The notes: generated by a model from the sequence alone, not told the origin. A DNA stretch of 64,000 nucleotides from Sutcliffiella horikoshii (GCF_008180725.1 NZ_VTEV01000007.1:183266-247265), one strand, 5' to 3'. Positions 17,122 through 27,073 are shown, counted from the first letter of the stretch. A program made the numbers and translations.

Positions 17122-18408
17122 ATGAGAAAAAATCAAACAGATAAACTTCGGCTAGCTATTATTGGGCTTGGTTATGTAGGATTACCTCTGGCAATTTTGT
17201 TCCAGAGTAAAGGGTTTGATGTACTAGGTATAGATAACAGTATGGAAAAGTTAGAATGTATTAAATCAGGAAAGAGTTACTTATCGGATTTTACAGACGA
17301 TGAATTTAAGCGTTTGTCAGAGTCCATTAATTTTAATACAAGCACAACATATGAAGGAATTCGTAGTGTAAATGTTTGTATTCTTTGCGTCCCAACACCA
17401 TTGAATAAACAATTTGAACCTGACATGCAATATATAGAGTCAGCTATCGATTCAATTTCTCCTTTTCTAGGAAATGGACAGCTGATTATACTAGAAAGTT
17501 CTACTTATCCAGGAACCACGGAACAATTCGTACTACCAAAGTTAATTGAAAAGGGCTTAAAGATCAAAACTGATTTTCTCCTTGGATATTCTCCCGAGAG
17601 AATAGATCCGGGCAATTCTTCTTATGAACTTAAAAGTATACCTAAACTAATCAGTGGTGTTACGGAGGAATGTAAACAAAAAATTGAAATGTTATACAGT
17701 CAAGTCTTTGACCGTACCGTTTTAGTGTCCAGCCCTGTAGTAGCTGAAATGACAAAATTACTTGAAAATACCCAGAGATTTATTAACATTTCGTTTATTA
17801 ATGAAATGGCTATTCTTTGCAACGGTTTGAAGATAAATATATGGGAGGTACTAGAAGCAGCTGATACTAAACCATTTGGTTTTACTAAATATTCACCGGG
17901 GCCTGGAATTGGTGGTCATTGTATCCCTGTGGATCCATTGTATTTGTCCTGGAGAGCGGCCCAACAAGGTATGGGCTCAAAGTTTATTGATGTTTCAAAG
18001 AAAATTAATGATGAAATGCCCCACTATATAATCAAACGTATAAGAGAATTGCTGGAAGTGAACAAACAACTTCAATTTAATAATGGAAAATTACTTGTAA
18101 TAGGCCTTACGTATAAAAAAGATGTGAATGATGTTAGGGAATCCACGGCATTAACAATATTCAAAAAATTATTAAAAGAGGTTGCAAGCGTTGATTACTA
18201 CGATCCCTTTATTCCAGAAATATATATAGATGGTAGAAGTTATTCCTCTATTTCTACAATAAATGAAAACCTTCAAGATTATGACTGTGTTGTTATATTG
18301 ACTAACCACAGTAATATTGATTATCAGTATTTAGTGAAAAACTCAAACATAATATTTGATACCAGAAATCAAATTAAAGGTAAAAACCCTAATGTAATTG
18401 CCCTTTAA
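17122..18408 (+). CDS. wbpA: UDP-N-acetylglucosamine 6-dehydrogenase (WbpA/WecC type)
   Basis: Nucleotide-sugar dehydrogenase of 428 residues that oxidises C6 of a UDP-HexNAc to the uronic acid in two NAD-dependent steps. Rossmann motif IIGLGYVGLP near residue 13, CVPTPLNKQFEPDMQYI, LESSTYPGTTEQ, GYSPERIDPGN, and the catalytic Cys in PGIGGHCIPVDPLYLSW. The spacing and the PTPLxKxxEPD element fit WbpA-like enzymes better than UDP-glucose dehydrogenases. It heads a row of wbpA, wbpB, wbpD, wbpE type genes, so UDP-GlcNAc is the likely substrate. Confidence 0.87.
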   Translation: MRKNQTDKLRLAIIGLGYVGLPLAILFQSKGFDVLGIDNSMEKLECIKSGKSYLSDFTDDEFKRLSESINFNTSTTYEGIRSVNVCILCVPTPLNKQFEPDMQYIESAIDSISPFLGNGQLIILESSTYPGTTEQFVLPKLIEKGLKIKTDFLLGYSPERIDPGNSSYELKSIPKLISGVTEECKQKIEMLYSQVFDRTVLVSSPVVAEMTKLLENTQRFINISFINEMAILCNGLKINIWEVLEAADTKPFGFTKYSPGPGIGGHCIPVDPLYLSWRAAQQGMGSKFIDVSKKINDEMPHYIIKRIRELLEVNKQLQFNNGKLLVIGLTYKKDVNDVRESTALTIFKKLLKEVASVDYYDPFIPEIYIDGRSYSSISTINENLQDYDCVVILTNHSNIDYQYLVKNSNIIFDTRNQIKGKNPNVIAL

Positions 18409-18420
18409 AGAGAGGAATGA

Positions 18421-19479
18421 ATTAAAATAGACAAAATAAAAATTGGGATTATCGGCTGTGGGATGATAGCAATGAAACATATGAAAGCTATTGGGGAATT
18501 AGCGGAGGATATTCAACTAGTAGCATTATGTGATATCAATATAGAGAATATGAGAAATATCTTGATGCATTGGCATTCACCTAGTGATATTAAATTATTT
18601 ACAGAGGTGAATTTGTTTTTGAAGTCGGATGTTGATCTTGTGGTAATTGCAACAAGTACTGATTCACACTTTAGTATCACAAAGCTGGCACTTGAAAAAA
18701 ACAAGCATGTAGTAGTTGAAAAGCCACTCTCTCTTTCTATTGATGAAGCAAGAGAGCTTCATCAGATGGCAGAGGAAACAAATAATATTGTAGCAGTTTC
18801 CTTGCAGACCCGGTATTTATCTCAAATTCAAGCTATTGTTAAAGCAAAACAAGAAGGAAGATTTGGAAAGCTTTATTACGGGACAGTTACAGTAAGATGG
18901 AACAGAAGTAATGAATATTATGCCAAGAGTCTATGGAGAGGAACTTGGGAAAAAGATGGGGGGGTATTATTAAATCAATGTATACATTACATTGATTTGT
19001 TACAGCTCTTCTTTGGCGATGTAGTATCTGTATATGGAGTGGGAGGAACGTTTCGACATCCAATCGAAGCAGAAGATTTAGGTACGGCACTATTAAAGTT
19101 TGCTAATGGCTCAGTAGGAATTATTGAGGGTACTACTACAGTTTATGATAAAAACTTGCAAACCTCATTAAGTCTATTTGGAGAAAATGGGTATGTATCT
19201 TTAGAAGGTGAAAGATTAAATGACTTCAAATATTGGAGATTTAAAGACGAAAATGAAAACGACTTAGAAATTCGAACTAAGATAGAGGAAATTTCCCATA
19301 CTAAGATGTATAAAGATATTGTTTCAGCAATAAGAAGTGGATCTAAACCATATGTTAGTATCGAAAGCACGCTTAAGACACATGAAATAATTTTTGCTAT
19401 TTATAAGTCCATTCAAACAGGTTCCACGGTGAACTTGCCATTAGATAGATTTTCCACGAAAGATAATGTGGACAGCTAA
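18421..19479 (+). CDS. wbpB: Gfo/Idh/MocA oxidoreductase, WbpB type
   Basis: NAD-dependent 3-dehydrogenase candidate for UDP-GlcNAcA in the UDP-ManNAc3NAcA route. Rossmann motif IGIIGCGMIAMKHMKAI, VVEKPLSLSIDEA (with the family Lys of EKP), and NQCIHYIDLLQ. The first ATG in frame (18463) would cut off the GxGxxA loop; the fold must start earlier, but the frame back to the stop at 18418 has only ATT (18421) and ATA. AGAGAGG sits five bases before ATT, so I propose a rare ATT start. A one-base indel that removed ATG is the other option. About 350 residues. Confidence 0.75.
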   Translation: MKIDKIKIGIIGCGMIAMKHMKAIGELAEDIQLVALCDINIENMRNILMHWHSPSDIKLFTEVNLFLKSDVDLVVIATSTDSHFSITKLALEKNKHVVVEKPLSLSIDEARELHQMAEETNNIVAVSLQTRYLSQIQAIVKAKQEGRFGKLYYGTVTVRWNRSNEYYAKSLWRGTWEKDGGVLLNQCIHYIDLLQLFFGDVVSVYGVGGTFRHPIEAEDLGTALLKFANGSVGIIEGTTTVYDKNLQTSLSLFGENGYVSLEGERLNDFKYWRFKDENENDLEIRTKIEEISHTKMYKDIVSAIRSGSKPYVSIESTLKTHEIIFAIYKSIQTGSTVNLPLDRFSTKDNVDS

Positions 19480-19481
19480 AT

Positions 19482-19530
19482 AAAGTACTCCTTTACACTA
19501 GAAGTATTGTGAAAGGAGTACTTTATTTTC
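19482..19530 (+). terminator. Terminator after wbpA-wbpB
   Basis: Long stem AAAGTACTCCTTTACA / TGTGAAAGGAGTACTTT (one bulge), then ATTTTC. Strong intrinsic terminator within the sugar cluster, so wbpD starts a new transcription unit. Confidence 0.8.
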
Positions 19531-19643
19531 ATTTTATGTTGAAACGGGGGGCATGAAAAATGAACATAACTAATAATCAAAATCATATCATGTAAAGGGG
19601 TAGGTGTTTACAGCTAGAATATAGGCAGAAATGGGGTGCACAT

Positions 19644-20327
19644 GTGAATTCACCTGAAAATAGTATGCATGGTGGAAAATATGTCATTATAGAAGATGGT
19701 GTTTCAATAGGAAAAAATGTAAGTATAGGTCATCATACAGTCATCCATTCAGGGACAATAATTGGAGATAATGTACAAATTGGATCAAATGCTGTGCTTG
19801 GTTGTCAGCCTTTTCAAAATTCACGTGTAAAGCATAAAGTGAGAGCACAAAAACCATTAATCATAAGTAATAACTGCAAAATAGGCAATAATACAGTTCT
19901 TTATGCGGGCAGCATTTTAGAAGAAGAGGTAATGGTAGGGGACTTGGCAAGTATTCGGGAGAATACTAATGTTGGGAATTTAAGTGTTATAGGAAGAAAT
20001 GTAATAGTAGAATGTAGAACCAAAATTGGAAAAAGATGTATGATACAGACAGGGTGCTATGTTACAGCAGATATGGTGATGGAAGATGACGTATTTATGG
20101 GGCCAGAGGTTTCTACTTCAAATGATAAACAAATGGGAACAGGGACACGCAAGTTAAAAGGTCCGTATATTAAGAAAGGAGTAAGAATAGGTAACAACGC
20201 AACCTTATTGCCAGGTATAACCATTGGGGAAAATGCCGTAGTTGGAGCTGGAGCGGTAGTAACTAAAAACGTCCAAAACAGCACTACTGTAATAGGCAAC
20301 CCAGCAAGGGTCTTAAAGAGGGAGTGA
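19644..20327 (+). CDS. wbpD: Left-handed beta-helix N-acetyltransferase, WbpD type
   Basis: Acyltransferase of 227 residues built from hexapeptide repeats (VSIGKNVSIGHHTVIHSGTI, VQIGSNAVLG, and so on), typical of enzymes that acetylate the 3-amino group of UDP-GlcNAc3NA. The GTG start at 19644 is taken because GGGGTG lies nine bases upstream; an internal ATG at 19665 is an alternative. The C-terminal part (ATLLPGITIGENAVVGAGAVV, NPARVLK) is standard for the family. It is followed four bases later by the aminotransferase, so the two are co-translated. Confidence 0.82.
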   Translation: MNSPENSMHGGKYVIIEDGVSIGKNVSIGHHTVIHSGTIIGDNVQIGSNAVLGCQPFQNSRVKHKVRAQKPLIISNNCKIGNNTVLYAGSILEEEVMVGDLASIRENTNVGNLSVIGRNVIVECRTKIGKRCMIQTGCYVTADMVMEDDVFMGPEVSTSNDKQMGTGTRKLKGPYIKKGVRIGNNATLLPGITIGENAVVGAGAVVTKNVQNSTTVIGNPARVLKRE

Positions 20328-20331
20328 GTAC

Positions 20332-21435
20332 ATGCAAATACCATTAATTGATCTAACTGCCCAATATAGTATGTTAGAAGAGAAGATACTTGCAGCGGTA
20401 AAAAAAGTTTTAAGAAGTGGTCAATATATAAATGGACCAGAAGTGAGAAAATTGGAAGAAAAAATAAAAGAAATTACTGGTTCAAAATACGCAGTACCAG
20501 TAGCGAATGGTACAGATGGTCTTGTTTTGGCTCTGGATGCGTTTGGAATAGGTCAGGGAGATGAAGTTATTACATCTCCATACACTTTCTTTGCGACAGG
20601 AGAGGCAATAGCGCGTGTAGGAGCAGTTCCGATATTTGTTGATGTTAAGGAAGATACCTTCAATATTTCACCTGAATTGATTGAAGAGAAAATCACAAAA
20701 AAGACAAAGGCTATCATTCCGGTTCATTTGTTTGGTCAACCAGCAGAAATGGATGCAATCATCGAACTGGGTAGGAAACATCAATTGATCATTATTGAGG
20801 ATGCATGTCAGGCACTTGGTGCATCTTATAAAGGCAATCCAGTGGGTAGCCTTGGGGATATTGGGTGTTTTTCTTTTTTTCCAACAAAGAATTTAGGTTG
20901 CTATGGGGATGGGGGAATAGTTGTAACAGATAATCAGCAAGTTGCTGAAAGAATCAGAATGCTAGCAGCGCATGGAAGTAAAGTAAAATATTTCAATGAA
21001 ATGGTTGGGTACAATAGTCGCTTAGATGAAATTCAAGCTGCTATATTAAATGTCAAGATAAGTCATCTATTCGAATGGAATGAAAAAAGAAGATTATTAG
21101 CAAGTAAGTACGATCGAGAGCTCAAGAACACAAATGTAACATGTCCTAAAGCAATTGAAGGTGTAAAACACGTGTATCATTTATATGTCATAACAAGTAA
21201 GTATGTAAATGAAATAAAGCATCATTTAGAACAAAAGGGGATAAGTACAGGTGTATATTACCCAAGTCCTTTGCATCTACAAAGAGCCTTCCTTAACTTG
21301 GCGTATAAAACAGGTGATCTACCGGTGTCAGAAAAGTTAGCAAGCCATACTTTAGCTCTGCCTTTGTTTCCGGAACTTGATAATAGGCAACAAAGTTATA
21401 TAATTGATTGCTTAAAACAAGTCTGGATTAAATAA
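20332..21435 (+). CDS. wbpE: PLP-dependent sugar aminotransferase, WbpE type
   Basis: DegT/DnrJ/EryC1/StrS family aminotransferase, 367 residues, expected to aminate the 3-keto sugar made by the WbpB-type enzyme with glutamate as donor. Motifs: SGQYINGPEV, NGTDGLVLAL, SPYTFFATGEA, IIEDACQALGA (Asp157) and CFSFFPTKNLG with the PLP-binding Lys186. ATG 20332 follows GAGGGAGTG. Next to the beta-helix acetyltransferase, as in other UDP-diacetamido-uronic acid clusters. Confidence 0.87.
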   Translation: MQIPLIDLTAQYSMLEEKILAAVKKVLRSGQYINGPEVRKLEEKIKEITGSKYAVPVANGTDGLVLALDAFGIGQGDEVITSPYTFFATGEAIARVGAVPIFVDVKEDTFNISPELIEEKITKKTKAIIPVHLFGQPAEMDAIIELGRKHQLIIIEDACQALGASYKGNPVGSLGDIGCFSFFPTKNLGCYGDGGIVVTDNQQVAERIRMLAAHGSKVKYFNEMVGYNSRLDEIQAAILNVKISHLFEWNEKRRLLASKYDRELKNTNVTCPKAIEGVKHVYHLYVITSKYVNEIKHHLEQKGISTGVYYPSPLHLQRAFLNLAYKTGDLPVSEKLASHTLALPLFPELDNRQQSYIIDCLKQVWIK

Positions 21436-21460
21436 TACTCCAAGGTTAAGGAGGGAATAC

Positions 21461-22702
21461 ATGAAAAAAAAAGTCTGTATAATGGTGGACAGTCATTCAT
21501 TTCTAGACGCAAGAATTTTTAAGAAACAAGCAAAGAGCCTATACAGGGTGGGTTACGATGTTACATTAATAGTCCCGAGACGAGATGGTTTTTTATATGA
21601 TGTGGATGGGACACCTTTTACAAAAAAGTTCCTTAAAAAAAGCTTTACCCATGAAGGAATCAAAATTGTTACGTATAATAGGAAAAAAACAAGCGATACG
21701 CTAAAAGAAATTACACAAAATATAACTAAAAAACAATATGTAAATACCACAGATCCACTTGCTATACTTGGAATAGAACAAAATGCTGATATATATCACT
21801 GTCATGAACTTTTTTCTTTATACTCTGGTGTGTGTGTTAAAGAGAAACTGTTGAAAAAAGGTAATAAAAACGTAAAATTAATTTATGACAGTCATGAAGT
21901 ATACCCAGATCCTTTTATTAAATTACCAGCCGATAGGCACTTGGTATATAAAAAGATGTTAGTAACACTTATCAAACATGTAGATTTTACTATCACAGTA
22001 TCTGAAGCAATAAAATCTTGGTTCCTCGCAATGAATCCCACTCTAAGAGTAGAAGTCATATACAATACTCCGCCTTTCTCAAATAAAACCAAAAAACAAT
22101 CAATGCCAAATAAGAGCGGCTTTATCCTTTGTCATGAAGGAAGTATTTCAAAAGAACGAGGAAATATTGATAAAATTATCGACATGACAAAAGCAAGTAT
22201 AAATAAAGTGGATTTCAAATTTAAGATAATCGGTGGAACAAGAGCAGGCAGTCCATTACCTATACCGCAAGAAATAGAAGAAAACATAATACAAACAGGT
22301 TGGGTTAAATACGAAGAGATACCCTCATTTATGGAAGATGTTGATTTAGGATGGGTTGATAACGATCTTCAAGAATTATCTCTTAACCGTACATTTGCTT
22401 TACCGAATAAATTTTTTAGTTATCTAAACAATGGAGTGCCTGTACTCGTTAATAAATGTTACGAAATGGAAAAATTTATAAAGACATATAAGTGTGGTAT
22501 CGTCATTGATAAATTTAATGTTACTGGTAGGGAATATGCGGAAGCTATTGCATATTTTATTAATAAACCTGAGAAATTAAATGAAATGAGTGATAATGCC
22601 CTCAAAGTGATGGAGAAAGTATATTGTTGGGAAAAGATGGAGGATATATTATATTATATTTATGAATTCCTGCTCTCCAGTAAGATAAAGTACATTTACT
22701 AA
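21461..22702 (+). CDS. Glycosyltransferase, GT4-like
   Basis: A 413-residue GT-B glycosyltransferase. N-terminal part with KKVCIMVDSHSFLDARIFKKQ and DIYHCHELFS; C-terminal part with CHEGSISKERGN, IIGGTRAGS, the donor-site region LPNKFFSYLNNGVPVLVN and CGIVID. No membrane segment. ATG 21461 follows AAGGAGGG, 25 bases after the aminotransferase, so it is probably in the same transcript and adds a sugar of this cluster. Donor and acceptor unknown. Confidence 0.8.
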   Translation: MKKKVCIMVDSHSFLDARIFKKQAKSLYRVGYDVTLIVPRRDGFLYDVDGTPFTKKFLKKSFTHEGIKIVTYNRKKTSDTLKEITQNITKKQYVNTTDPLAILGIEQNADIYHCHELFSLYSGVCVKEKLLKKGNKNVKLIYDSHEVYPDPFIKLPADRHLVYKKMLVTLIKHVDFTITVSEAIKSWFLAMNPTLRVEVIYNTPPFSNKTKKQSMPNKSGFILCHEGSISKERGNIDKIIDMTKASINKVDFKFKIIGGTRAGSPLPIPQEIEENIIQTGWVKYEEIPSFMEDVDLGWVDNDLQELSLNRTFALPNKFFSYLNNGVPVLVNKCYEMEKFIKTYKCGIVIDKFNVTGREYAEAIAYFINKPEKLNEMSDNALKVMEKVYCWEKMEDILYYIYEFLLSSKIKYIY

Positions 22703-22750
22703 AAAACAAAGTTCAGAGGAGCCATGCTTGCCCTCTGAACTTTGTTTTAG
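22701..22750. terminator. Bidirectional terminator
   Basis: ACAAAGTTCAGAGG pairs with CCTCTGAACTTTGT, flanked by A and T runs, between the convergent glycosyltransferase and epimerase genes. Confidence 0.85.
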
Positions 22751-23823
22751 TTTTTAAAACCTGTTAATATATTTACTATTTTTCCAGCCGAATCACCGTC
22801 ACCGAAAATATATTCATATTTATTTGGTGTTTTATATTCGCTGATTTTTCGCAAAATGAAATCCGTGTCTGCTCCACAAATTTCATTCCATCCATTCTCA
22901 GTTGTTTCCACCCATTCTGTTTCATTACGGAGTGTAAGACAAGGGACTTTCAGCATGTATGCTTCTTTTTGTACCCCACCTGAATCTGTTAAAATCAATG
23001 AGGCATGCATTTCTAAATTTAGCATATCTAAGTAACTGACAGGGTCTATGAGTATAATATTTTTATTCTCTAGTAAGTGTTTTAAGTTGAAGTGCATAAT
23101 CATTTTCATTGTACGAGGATGGATGGGAAAGATTATCTTTTTGTCTAGTCTATTTAAAACCTTTAGGATTCTTGATAATCTATCAGGGTTATCGGTGTTT
23201 TCAGCCCGGTGAATGGTCAGTAAATAATAGTTATTTAAATCATTGGTAAGTTGAAGTTTGTCAAAAACATCTAAATTTTTTAGTGCCAAGTCTTTGTAAA
23301 GTAAGGTTGCATCATACATAATATCGCCGACAAGAAATATATTTTCTGTAAGGTTCTCATTCTTTAAATTATTCACAGATTCTCTTGTAGGACAAAACAG
23401 ATAGCTTGAGGTATGGTCTGTAATAATTCGGTTTATTTCCTCTGGCATCGCCTTATTAAAACTTCTTAGACCAGATTCTACATGTGCGACAGGTATTTGT
23501 AGCTTAGCTGCTGCTAAGCTGCCTGCTAAAGTGGAATTAGTATCACCATATACCAATACGATGTCGGGCTTTTCTTTTAATAATATATCCTCAATTCCCA
23601 TTAGCATGTGAGCGGTTTGGTGTCCATGAGACTTTGATCCAACTTTTAGATTGTAGTCAGGGTTAGGCAATTGAAGTTCATTTATAAAAATGTCAGACAT
23701 GTTGTAATCGTAATGCTGATTAGTGTTTACAATTATTTCAGTGCCGATCCCTTTTAATTTCATAGATAGAGGTGCAGCTTTAATAAATTGTGGTCTAGCA
23801 CCAACAATGGTTACAATTTTCAA
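22747..23823 (-). CDS. wbpI: UDP-GlcNAc 2-epimerase family, WbpI type
   Basis: A 358-residue non-hydrolysing 2-epimerase: VTIVGARPQFIKAAPLS, NTNQHYDYNMSDIF, VYGDTNSTLAGSLAA, HVESGLRSFNKAMPEEINR, LTDSGGVQKEA. It differs clearly from the WecB at 13952 and, with WbpA/B/D/E-type genes beside it, is the likely UDP-2,3-diacetamido-GlcA 2-epimerase that gives UDP-ManNAc3NAcA. Start TTG 23823 is chosen by family length; GGGGTG lies just upstream. The frame is open further upstream into the decayed PP-loop gene, so the two are joined in frame without a stop. Confidence 0.75.
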   Translation of the reverse strand: MKIVTIVGARPQFIKAAPLSMKLKGIGTEIIVNTNQHYDYNMSDIFINELQLPNPDYNLKVGSKSHGHQTAHMLMGIEDILLKEKPDIVLVYGDTNSTLAGSLAAAKLQIPVAHVESGLRSFNKAMPEEINRIITDHTSSYLFCPTRESVNNLKNENLTENIFLVGDIMYDATLLYKDLALKNLDVFDKLQLTNDLNNYYLLTIHRAENTDNPDRLSRILKVLNRLDKKIIFPIHPRTMKMIMHFNLKHLLENKNIILIDPVSYLDMLNLEMHASLILTDSGGVQKEAYMLKVPCLTLRNETEWVETTENGWNEICGADTDFILRKISEYKTPNKYEYIFGDGDSAGKIVNILTGFKN

Positions 23824-25094
23824 TTCATTCACCCCGGCGCTTGAATTTTTTTGTTGTTTTTTCCTGCTGCAGTATTCGACACTATAAGAATTTTTCCATT
23901 CATCTATTTCACTTTGGTTCATCACCTTCACATTTTTTCGTATTTGTTGGAGAACGAAGGGGGTGTATTTGTTTGAGATATGCTTTTCAGCTTCTGGAAA
24001 CCATTTTTCCATCCAATCTGTATTAAGTTGATGTCCTCTAGTTTTTACTTTTAGTGCTACCATATTTTTATGATTTCCCATATATTTAGAGGTAATATAG
24101 CAATAAACATTACCAAAGTGAGGATAAAATGGGCTGAGTATTTTTTGTACGCTATTCATATTAAAAAACTGATCTAGTAAATTATCGGTTAGTTTTTCTT
24201 TTAGAATGATTTTCTTCAGCAGAAGTTTCCTAAAACATTTAATGCAATTCATACATGGTTTATTAGTGCTTCCACGACTACAAGATTGAACATCATTCTT
24301 AAAATCTGATGAAAGTAACAACTTCAGGGCTGCAACTTCGCTCAAACCTAAAGTGGGTAAAGTATAAGGCATGTCGACGACTTCCAATAGACTGCTCCAC
24401 ATACCAAAAGGAGAATGAGAGAAATCTTGATAACCTGAATAGCCAATCTGATAGCCTTCCTCTATTGTGTGACCATTGGCAATGCTGTCTAGATTACAGT
24501 AGTCAGCTAATAATAATGCAGGTGCTGCCTCTGTAAGGAATGTAGAATAACCCGCTGGATATTTAATAAACTCTAAGTTTGATTCACAAATGTAAACATC
24601 TTTCCCTTTTTCTTCAGTATGGAACAAGCGTGAAGAGCAGCTGTTTGATTTAATAGTGATTTATTTAAAAATTCTTTGGGAGTCATTCTTTTTATTAAAA
24701 AAGTTTACTTTCAGGAGGTAACAATAACAGCGGCTGTTGAATCTGGCCCTCCACTATAACACAATGCAGGAACAGCGGTGTTGTTGGCTTTCCTTGGCTT
24801 TAGCGAAGCATCAATAGGGTAGAAGTGTTTATTCGTATTTTTGAAGAATTCTGGATGAAATGCATCACTAACTCCGATAGGCATTTCTATTTTAGAACCA
24901 CAAAATGGTAGAATTATTGATGCTACAGCAAGTGCGAGTAGATCAGGATGTAGTGAATATAAATTCCAATCTTGAGGCAGTTTTATAGTGCAAACCGGCA
25001 TGTTAAAAGTATTTTCCTTTGTCTCTTTAAAACTACTGTTAAACTTAGGAACTTTGTTTTTACCATCCTCTTGTGTTATGAATTTCATTGTCAA
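23824..25094 (-). pseudogene. Decayed PP-loop (SGGxDS) protein
   Basis: Two pieces of one gene. The first (25094-24711) ends in CYSGGPDSTAAVIV, a PP-loop ATP-pyrophosphatase motif, then TGA (24711-24713) and TAA (24705-24707). Sense-like sequence (KRMTPKEFLNKSLLNQTAAL) continues in the same frame to about 24610, then the homology jumps one base, in an A-rich run, into the frame that reads YICESNLEFIKYPAGY and a Cys cluster CSRGSTNKPCMNCIKC. That frame runs without a stop into the epimerase. It resembles QueC/DUF6395-like proteins of polysaccharide clusters. Decay or homopolymer sequencing errors could explain it. Confidence 0.7.
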
Positions 25095-25160
25095 TAACCC
25101 TTCTTTAACAAATAATTCAACTTTCAGAATAGTTCCTCCTTTTTTCTATCGTTTGGTTAT

Positions 25161-26132
25161 TTATTTGGTTTTTAGCAATTCCTGTATATAACTTGTTATT
25201 TCTAAGGCTCTTACAGAAATGGTGTGATTTTCATGAATAAATTTATATCCATTATCCCTTATTAACTCTCTCTCCTCCTCATTCTCTAGATAGTACATCC
25301 CTTTTTCATAAAAATTATTAATGTTACAAGCGACAAAGTTTACTCCATCTTTAAATCCTAATTCGAGAATATCAGGCACAGGTTCAGCAAGCATAAGAGT
25401 TCGGCAGGCTGGTATCTCAAAAAACTTTAAGACAGGGTATTTATATCTTGATCCACAAGTGTAAAAAATGTGGGCTTTACTAATTTCCTTTGCGTAATTA
25501 GCATTAACAAGTGCATTCATTTTGGCATGATGCCCTGGGTGTGGTCTGTGGACAAAGCCAGGAACCTTCCTCATTTTTAGCAATACTTCATCTCTAAAGG
25601 GATATTTTCCACTTGGTGTAATGGTTTTTGTTCTGGCATTTTTTTGTTGATCGTAAACTTGACCCATCAATAAGAAATCATAACTCTTTTTTACTTTATA
25701 ATCTTTAAAGATAGCGGGGTTAATGGCAAACGGCCACCATTTAAACTTCTTCTTGAATGTAGGAAAAGCTTTTAAAAAAGAAGATTTAGTAAGTGAAAAA
25801 ATAACATCTATTTTATTGTTTTTAAAATAATCTTTTCTAACTTTCCGATTGAAATGGATGTCTATAACCACACATCCTTTTGGGATTGTAATATCCCCTA
25901 ATCCATTTATCATTGGTGCAAGGGCGTAGTTCCAGGCAATATCGTAATGTAAGATGAAATCAGGTTTAAAGTTTAAAGCTTTTAGAATAGCTCTAATATG
26001 TCCGTTTTTATGCCAATATTTTACTTCTGCATACTTTTCCATTGCCGTTATCATGTCATACTTAGCTTTATGTTTAGGCATAGTTTTATTAAATGGCTTT
26101 ATTAATACTAGGATTTTAGGTTTTTTTTTCAA
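25161..26132 (-). CDS. CgeB-like glycosyltransferase
   Basis: A 323-residue protein resembling the CgeB/glyco_trans_1_2 group of glycosyltransferases, of which B. subtilis CgeB acts in spore-surface maturation. Features: KPKILVLIKPFN at the start, HYDIAWNYALAPM, DFLLMGQVYDQQ, and the C-terminal donor-site region KFFEIPACRTLMLAEPVPD and EERELIRDNGYKFIHENHT. TTG 26132 with GAGGAAGTG upstream is favoured over ATG 26177, which lacks a ribosome site. It lies downstream (minus strand) of nothing else; the decayed PP-loop gene follows it. Substrate unknown. Confidence 0.7.
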   Translation of the reverse strand: MKKKPKILVLIKPFNKTMPKHKAKYDMITAMEKYAEVKYWHKNGHIRAILKALNFKPDFILHYDIAWNYALAPMINGLGDITIPKGCVVIDIHFNRKVRKDYFKNNKIDVIFSLTKSSFLKAFPTFKKKFKWWPFAINPAIFKDYKVKKSYDFLLMGQVYDQQKNARTKTITPSGKYPFRDEVLLKMRKVPGFVHRPHPGHHAKMNALVNANYAKEISKAHIFYTCGSRYKYPVLKFFEIPACRTLMLAEPVPDILELGFKDGVNFVACNINNFYEKGMYYLENEEERELIRDNGYKFIHENHTISVRALEITSYIQELLKTK

Positions 26133-26222
26133 AATAAAATCACTTCCTCGTAAGTAGATAAAAACTGATCGATGCATATAGTGGATAGAAACGAATAATA
26201 TTTTTGCTAAGATAGGGGGTGC

Positions 26223-27065
26223 ATGATGAATATAAACCCGGATTATATAACTAACTATTTAAATAAAATTAATACTCAACTAGATTCTTCCATTCAACCT
26301 AACAATAATAAGAAATCAACTATTGTATTTGCTATTTCATTAAAAAGTAAAAAGGTTTCAAGAAATTGGGATGTAGTACAACTACAACTTGCTAAAACCT
26401 TAAAATCTATTCTCAATAATACGGAGCAGAACTTTCGTATAATGGTAGCTGGTCATGAAAAACCAACTATTAATGAATTGAGTAATAGTAAAGTGACTTG
26501 GATTAGTGTTAACTTCCCTATTTCAAGGTCTAATGTAGGCATGTCAAATGACAAAATGAAAAAGAGAAAAGTAATAGCCCAATATTTATCAAAGGAAGGT
26601 TACAGTGGTTATTTTATGCCGTTAGACGCAGATGACTGGGTGCACTTTAGGTTTGTGGAATATTTAAATAAAAGCCCTTTATCTAAAGCTTATATATTTA
26701 ATAAGGGAATAATGTCTAATTTAAAAAGGAATGAGATTTGGCTTATCAGCAATTTTTATAAACATTGTGGGAGTTGCTCGGTTTTTTATTTTGAAAATAA
26801 TGAGCTACCGAACGCCATAGAAACTACCGGCGGCATTTTCCATGTATTAACTCTTACTAGTCATCCAAAAATCATTCAGAATCTAAAAATGTATAAAGTA
26901 AAATATAAGCTGATTGATCTACCCTTTATTTTCAGAGTATATGGCTATGGTGACAACAACTTAACAATAAAGGGGAAATTAACCATGGACTTATCAGCCG
27001 CTAACTATAATACTTTTGGTACACCAATAAATAACGAAATATATCATCAATTTAAGGTAAATTAA
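26223..27065 (+). CDS. Glycosyltransferase family 2-like (GT-A fold)
   Basis: A 280-residue protein with a GT-A pattern: a beta-strand start (KKSTIVFAISLKSKK), a region IMVAGHEKPTI, and the acidic metal motif FMPLDADDWVHFRF. It lacks membrane segments. ATG 26223 and 26226 both follow AGGGGGTG. It is divergent from the CgeB-like gene, with about 90 bases between starts, and is followed by a terminator. It should transfer a sugar in the same surface-polymer pathway; donor unknown. Confidence 0.65.
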   Translation: MMNINPDYITNYLNKINTQLDSSIQPNNNKKSTIVFAISLKSKKVSRNWDVVQLQLAKTLKSILNNTEQNFRIMVAGHEKPTINELSNSKVTWISVNFPISRSNVGMSNDKMKKRKVIAQYLSKEGYSGYFMPLDADDWVHFRFVEYLNKSPLSKAYIFNKGIMSNLKRNEIWLISNFYKHCGSCSVFYFENNELPNAIETTGGIFHVLTLTSHPKIIQNLKMYKVKYKLIDLPFIFRVYGYGDNNLTIKGKLTMDLSAANYNTFGTPINNEIYHQFKVN

Positions 27066-27073
27066 ATATCAGA

